The notes beneath the pieces are model-generated. The model was not told where the DNA came from and did not search any database. It was given only the letters and a program-made list of their open reading frames with translations. 32,683 nt of DNA. It comes from Candidatus Parcubacteria bacterium (GTDB lineage Bacteria; Patescibacteriota; Minisyncoccia; UBA6257; 2-01-FULL-56-20). Where the stretch lies: positions 1-32,683 of the forward strand of contig DAIDLF010000030.1 in assembly GCA_027449645.1 (NCBI GenBank), given 5' to 3'. Shown here piece by piece: positions 29,861-32,683 of the stretch. Positions within the stretch are counted from its first letter, which is position 1, and every line of letters starts with the position of its first letter. A program made the position numbers and the translations under genes.

Positions 29861-29899
29861 GGTTTTTTTATGATAAATCATTTCGCCGTTTCGCACCAT

Positions 29900-29940
29900 A
29901 AAAAAGAAAGGCCGCCGCGCAAGGGAATCGCGCGGCGGGC
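29900..29940 (-). terminator. Rho-independent terminator after the PLP-enzyme gene
   Basis: Minus strand: perfect 9-bp stem CCGCCGCGC/GCGCGGCGG (29938-29930 with 29920-29912), then CCTTTCTTTTTT. It lies about 13 nt after the stop codon at 29953. Confidence 0.9.
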
Positions 29941-29952
29941 AAGGAAAACAGG

Positions 29953-31002
29953 TTATTTTGCGCCAGAAAGGATCTTTCGATAGTCCTCGTCGTCGTAGGC
30001 GTAGTACGAGTCCATCCAGATCAGTACGATGTTATGGACCCGTGCAAGCATCCCCTGCAGTTCGTCGCTTGCGTGGCGATCCTCCAGGAACTGATACAAG
30101 CCCGCGGTCAACAGCGCACCCGTCGGTCCCACGGGATAGTGGTATCCGAAGAGTTCGGCGTTCATCGCGAAGGCTTGGCCCTTTGACACATTGGTGACGA
30201 TCGGGAAATCAAGGACGTCGTTCCATTCGTCGCGGAACATGAAACCGCGTTCGCCGTGCATGTCGCGCAATTCCTCAAAATCCTGGACTGCGCGGCTTGC
30301 CGGAACCTTGTTCTCGCGATTATCATGGGAAGCCACCGCAAAGACCTTCACGGAACCCGTGGAGACCTGCGATCGATAGCGGTGTATGGCGGTTACCGTC
30401 CCACACGTTCCGGTGACGGCGCCGACCAAAACATCCTCGTCATGCCACCCGAGCCGTTTCGATTCTGCGCCAATATGCTCCACGAGCCGTCCCTGGCCCA
30501 CGATCGTCGCATCTTCGATGTACTGGTTCATCACCTTGCGGTTAGGACCCTCGGATTCGAGCTGATAGGCATACTCCACCGTGGACATCCCTTTTGGGGT
30601 CACCATGGGGGTCACGCCAACGGCTTCCACCTGCTTCAGCTTGCCGGCAGATATGCTCGCAGGCAGTACGCCCAAGACCGCTTCCACGTCATAGCCCCTG
30701 GCTACCGCACCGGCGTCCTTCAAAAAATTGCCGGAGCTCGGGATGATGAGCGTGGGGCGCGTGGCGAACACTCCCCTCCGCTCGAATTCCTTGAAGTTGG
30801 CGACCACGCTGGGCAACTTGGCCGAACATTTCTCGATCCGGTTGCCTTCGAATGCCCACACCGTGGCACGGGCGTCGAAATCCGACTCCTGGTACCAGGA
30901 TTTACTCCGGACCGAAGCCGGAGTCTCAACCCTCACTAACTCGGGTAAGTGGGCAAGGATATACTCCACCCTCTTTCGGGAAATTGCTTGATCTTCAGTC
31001 AT
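29953..31002 (-). CDS. Fold-type II PLP-dependent enzyme (cysteine synthase-like)
   Basis: A 349-aa enzyme of the tryptophan synthase beta/cysteine synthase superfamily. Seen in order: the probable PLP lysine in IEKCSAKLPS (Lys62), the substrate loop PSSGNFLKDAGAVARGYDV (Ser-Ser-Gly-Asn at about 89-92), the phosphate-binding TGTCGTVTAIHRY segment, and the C-terminal VGPTGALL motif that contacts the pyridine nitrogen side. The loop SSGN matches the cysteine synthase TSGN. The substrate is unknown, and the divergence from OAS sulfhydrylases argues against a simple cysK call. ATG 31002 has a strong Shine-Dalgarno AGGAG with 7-nt spacing; upstream in-frame ATG 31038 does not. It has its own promoter and terminator, hence is monocistronic. 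Confidence 0.85.
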   Translation of the reverse strand: MTEDQAISRKRVEYILAHLPELVRVETPASVRSKSWYQESDFDARATVWAFEGNRIEKCSAKLPSVVANFKEFERRGVFATRPTLIIPSSGNFLKDAGAVARGYDVEAVLGVLPASISAGKLKQVEAVGVTPMVTPKGMSTVEYAYQLESEGPNRKVMNQYIEDATIVGQGRLVEHIGAESKRLGWHDEDVLVGAVTGTCGTVTAIHRYRSQVSTGSVKVFAVASHDNRENKVPASRAVQDFEELRDMHGERGFMFRDEWNDVLDFPIVTNVSKGQAFAMNAELFGYHYPVGPTGALLTAGLYQFLEDRHASDELQGMLARVHNIVLIWMDSYYAYDDEDYRKILSGAK

Positions 31003-31039
31003 GGATTTTCTCCTGGGTAGATTTGTTGGTACTATCACT

Positions 31040-31069
31040 ACTATTCCCCTAAAGTGCGTTTTGTGTCAA
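31040..31069 (-). promoter_or_regulatory. Promoter for the PLP-enzyme gene
   Basis: Minus strand: perfect TTGACA (31064-31069), 18-nt spacer, AATAGT (31040-31045). It leaves a leader of about 30 nt holding the AGGAG ribosome site at 31010-31014. Confidence 0.6.
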
Positions 31070-31089
31070 GAAAATCCGGAATTCCTCCC

Positions 31090-31866
31090 TTATTTTCTCA
31101 CGGTCACGAACTTCAATGTGCCAAGGCCAGGGATCTCCGGCCGACGCGACAGACCGAGCTCATCGCGCCAGAAGGCGTCGTCGCGGAGGAGCGCGATGAT
31201 CCATGGGAAGTGCGCGTCCTGCGAGACGATGATGCCGCCCGGCGAAAGGAGCGGATAGAGATAATGGAAACAGTCGCGCGTGGACTGTACGAGGTCCACG
31301 TTCACGCACGCTGCGGCGACGGGCTCGCGGAAGTGCGGCATGGTATCGCTGAAGAATCCTTTGTGGAATTCCGTGCGCGAAACGTCGCCGTACTTCGCCA
31401 CGTTCCCGCGCACCTCATCAAGTCCGACGGCATGGCTCCCCTTCGGGAAATGGTGCTCGCGGCCATAGATGCTTTTGCCGTGCGCCTCGCGGTTCTCCGG
31501 CATGCCTTCGAACGAATCGAACACATGGAGCGGGCGGTCGCACAGCTTTGCCACAAGGGAAAGCTTGGTGGTGCTGCCGCCGTGGAAAGACCCCGCCTCC
31601 ACGATCGCGCCCGGCACGCCCGCACCAAGGTCCAATATCTGCCGCCCGATCGCAATGAGTTCATGTTCGGCATGCGGACAATCCACGCGGTACGAGATCT
31701 TATAGAAGGCCGCTACCAGACCGAGGCGCTGACCGAACGTGGTCGGCGATTTTGTCCCATGGAAAATGAAACCAAGCGCAGCCGGGACGTCCTTGGGCGC
31801 GTAATACAGCTTCCGATAAATATAGAGCAGGGGCCACTTGCCCTTGAGATAGCGGCGAAGGTTCAT
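31090..31866 (-). CDS. TylF-type SAM-dependent methyltransferase
   Basis: A 258-aa class I methyltransferase resembling the TylF/MycF/NovP family of sugar and antibiotic O-methyltransferases. The SAM loop is GAIVEAGSFHGGSTTKLS, followed by HVFDSFEGMPE (Asp for the ribose, as in TylF DsFeGlP), then NVDLVQSTRDCFHYLYPLLSPGGIIVSQDAHFPW (metal-binding Asp residues as in the family's DLYeStkdaL and DDY). The substrate is probably a glycan or nucleotide-sugar-linked residue; nothing local identifies it. Codons upstream of 31866 to 31998 overlap the permease gene antisense-like and are excluded. ATG 31866 lies 9 nt after TACAAT. No glycosyltransferases adjoin it. Confidence 0.75.
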   Translation of the reverse strand: MNLRRYLKGKWPLLYIYRKLYYAPKDVPAALGFIFHGTKSPTTFGQRLGLVAAFYKISYRVDCPHAEHELIAIGRQILDLGAGVPGAIVEAGSFHGGSTTKLSLVAKLCDRPLHVFDSFEGMPENREAHGKSIYGREHHFPKGSHAVGLDEVRGNVAKYGDVSRTEFHKGFFSDTMPHFREPVAAACVNVDLVQSTRDCFHYLYPLLSPGGIIVSQDAHFPWIIALLRDDAFWRDELGLSRRPEIPGLGTLKFVTVRK

Positions 31867-31875
31867 TGAGCCCTT

Positions 31876-31905
31876 ATTGTAAGGCCTTCCGTTATTCCTG
31901 TGCAA
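31876..31905 (-). promoter_or_regulatory. Promoter for the TylF-type methyltransferase gene
   Basis: Minus strand: TTGCAC (31900-31905), 18-nt spacer, TACAAT (31876-31881). It overlaps the last codons of the upstream permease gene. Confidence 0.6.
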
Positions 31906-32683
31906 GCAGAGGCGATATCTCGAGAAGGGCAAGGAAAAGGCCGAGGGCGAGCGGACCGAGCAGGAGGCCGATGGGGCCGAAGAACGCCAGGCCGCCAAGG
32001 ACGCTGAACAGGATGAGCAATGGATGGATGCCGGCGCCGCGCCCTACGAACCAGGGCCGCAGGAAGTTCTCAATGACCACCGTGATGAGCACCATCCAGA
32101 TGAAAAGCCCGATGGCCTGCGGGAAGCTGCCAAGCGCGAGAAGCCAAAGCACGCCGGGTATTGCCACCATCCATACGCCGATCATCGGGATGAACGCGGC
32201 AATGGCGGCAATGGCGCCCCACAGCACCGCGCTCGGAATGCCGAAGATGAAGAACCCGAGGCCGATCAGGACGCCGTACAGGGCCGCGCCGAGGAGCGAG
32301 CCGCGAATAATGGAGGCCATCACAAGGTGCAGCTTGTCCACAAGCACCTCGGTGTGCTCTCGGGAAAACGGGCTCCTCTTGAGCACGATGGCGTAGAACT
32401 TTCCGCCGTCCTTCAGGAAATAAAAGAGCGCGAAGAGCGAAAGGAAGAAGGTGATGATCACCGAGAGGATGCCGGAAAAGATCGCGCCCACATTGTTCAC
32501 AAAGCTCCCCGAGACCTGCTGGATATAAAAATTAAGATTGAGGCCGAGCGATGGCGATACCTTTTGCAGCTCTGCGCTCAGATACTGCACGACCTGCGGC
32601 ATCCTTCCGGAGGCGATATGCGCATAGAAGCTCTGTGCCTCGGCCACAAGCTGGAATCCGAAGAACACAAAGGGCCCCAGGAT
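31892..32683 (-). CDS. AI-2E family transporter (PerM-like permease), 5' truncated
   Basis: C-terminal 263 residues of a polytopic permease of the AI-2E/UPF0118 (PerM) family; the reading frame continues past the window edge, so the start is missing. Seen: a soluble loop (about the first 60 residues), then several membrane helices including SGILSVIITFFLSLFALFYFLKDG, the family stretch IIRGSLLGAALYGVLIGLGFFIFGIPSA, FIPMIGVWMVAIPGVLWLLALG, and the typical end NFLRPWFVGRGAGIHPLLILFSVLGGLAFFGPIGLLLGPLAL. Members export diverse small molecules or ions; the name AI-2 should not be read as a quorum-sensing function here. The TylF gene's promoter overlaps its 3' end. Confidence 0.9.
   Translation of the reverse strand: MLGPFVFFGFQLVAEAQSFYAHIASGRMPQVVQYLSAELQKVSPSLGLNLNFYIQQVSGSFVNNVGAIFSGILSVIITFFLSLFALFYFLKDGGKFYAIVLKRSPFSREHTEVLVDKLHLVMASIIRGSLLGAALYGVLIGLGFFIFGIPSAVLWGAIAAIAAFIPMIGVWMVAIPGVLWLLALGSFPQAIGLFIWMVLITVVIENFLRPWFVGRGAGIHPLLILFSVLGGLAFFGPIGLLLGPLALGLFLALLEISPLLAQE

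Noticed and set aside
1-32683. UGA recoding as in some CPR lineages
   Set aside because: TGA ends pilC, argS, the DsbA-like gene and others exactly at the expected C-termini, and no enzyme is interrupted by in-frame TGA.

Overview
The window looks like chromosomal DNA of a Candidate Phyla Radiation (Patescibacteria) bacterium, most likely a Parcubacteria-type lineage with fairly high GC. The reasons are compact one-gene housekeeping units, type IV pilus genes, surface proteins built from NVGIGTTxP-type repeats and a WNDxIGWI-repeat protein, and a mostly translation-centred gene set. TGA acts as an ordinary stop codon (pilC and argS both end in TGA), so this is code 11, not the UGA-glycine code of Gracilibacteria or Absconditabacteria. 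No tRNA, rRNA, CRISPR array, transposase or prophage core gene was found.

Layout. 1-2.95 kb: a small membrane protein, hisS and lepB on the minus strand, and pth divergent from lepB. 2.95-4.9 kb: a PilX-like minor pilin translationally coupled to a PilM-PilN fusion. 5.1-6.3 kb: a lone plus-strand lipoprotein with a TolB-like propeller, its own consensus promoter and a terminator. 6.4-20.2 kb: a long minus-strand block of secreted or envelope proteins. It holds PilC, three prepilins, a WNDEIGWI-repeat protein, two membrane-anchored cupredoxin-fold proteins, two large paralogous fibre proteins resembling phage tail fibres, and three further anchored proteins. 20.3-28.2 kb: translation genes trpS, ileS, argS and smpB, with a coiled-coil protein and an unknown 136-aa protein between them. 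28.2-32.7 kb: a DsbA-like thiol oxidoreductase, a CofE-like ligase, a fold-type II PLP enzyme, a TylF-type methyltransferase and a truncated AI-2E family permease.

How the genes fit together. The 6.4-20.2 kb block plus PilX/PilMN appears to be one pilus and surface-fibre programme. One prepilin carries at its C-terminus the same NVGI...PLDVNG element that is repeated in the two large fibres. This suggests a pilus with fibre- or adhesin-like decoration; that is inference. The DsbA-like protein could serve disulfide formation in these exported proteins.

Two further observations stand out. The isoleucyl-tRNA synthetase contains a complete-looking histidine-phosphatase (phosphoglycerate mutase-like) domain inserted in its zinc-ribbon linker. 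Many genes have a -10 hexamer, often of the extended TGnTAnnnT type, exactly 6-7 nt before the start codon and no Shine-Dalgarno sequence, which indicates leaderless transcripts. The two genes with the clearest leaders and long-spaced promoters (the lipoprotein and the PLP enzyme) do have Shine-Dalgarno sequences.
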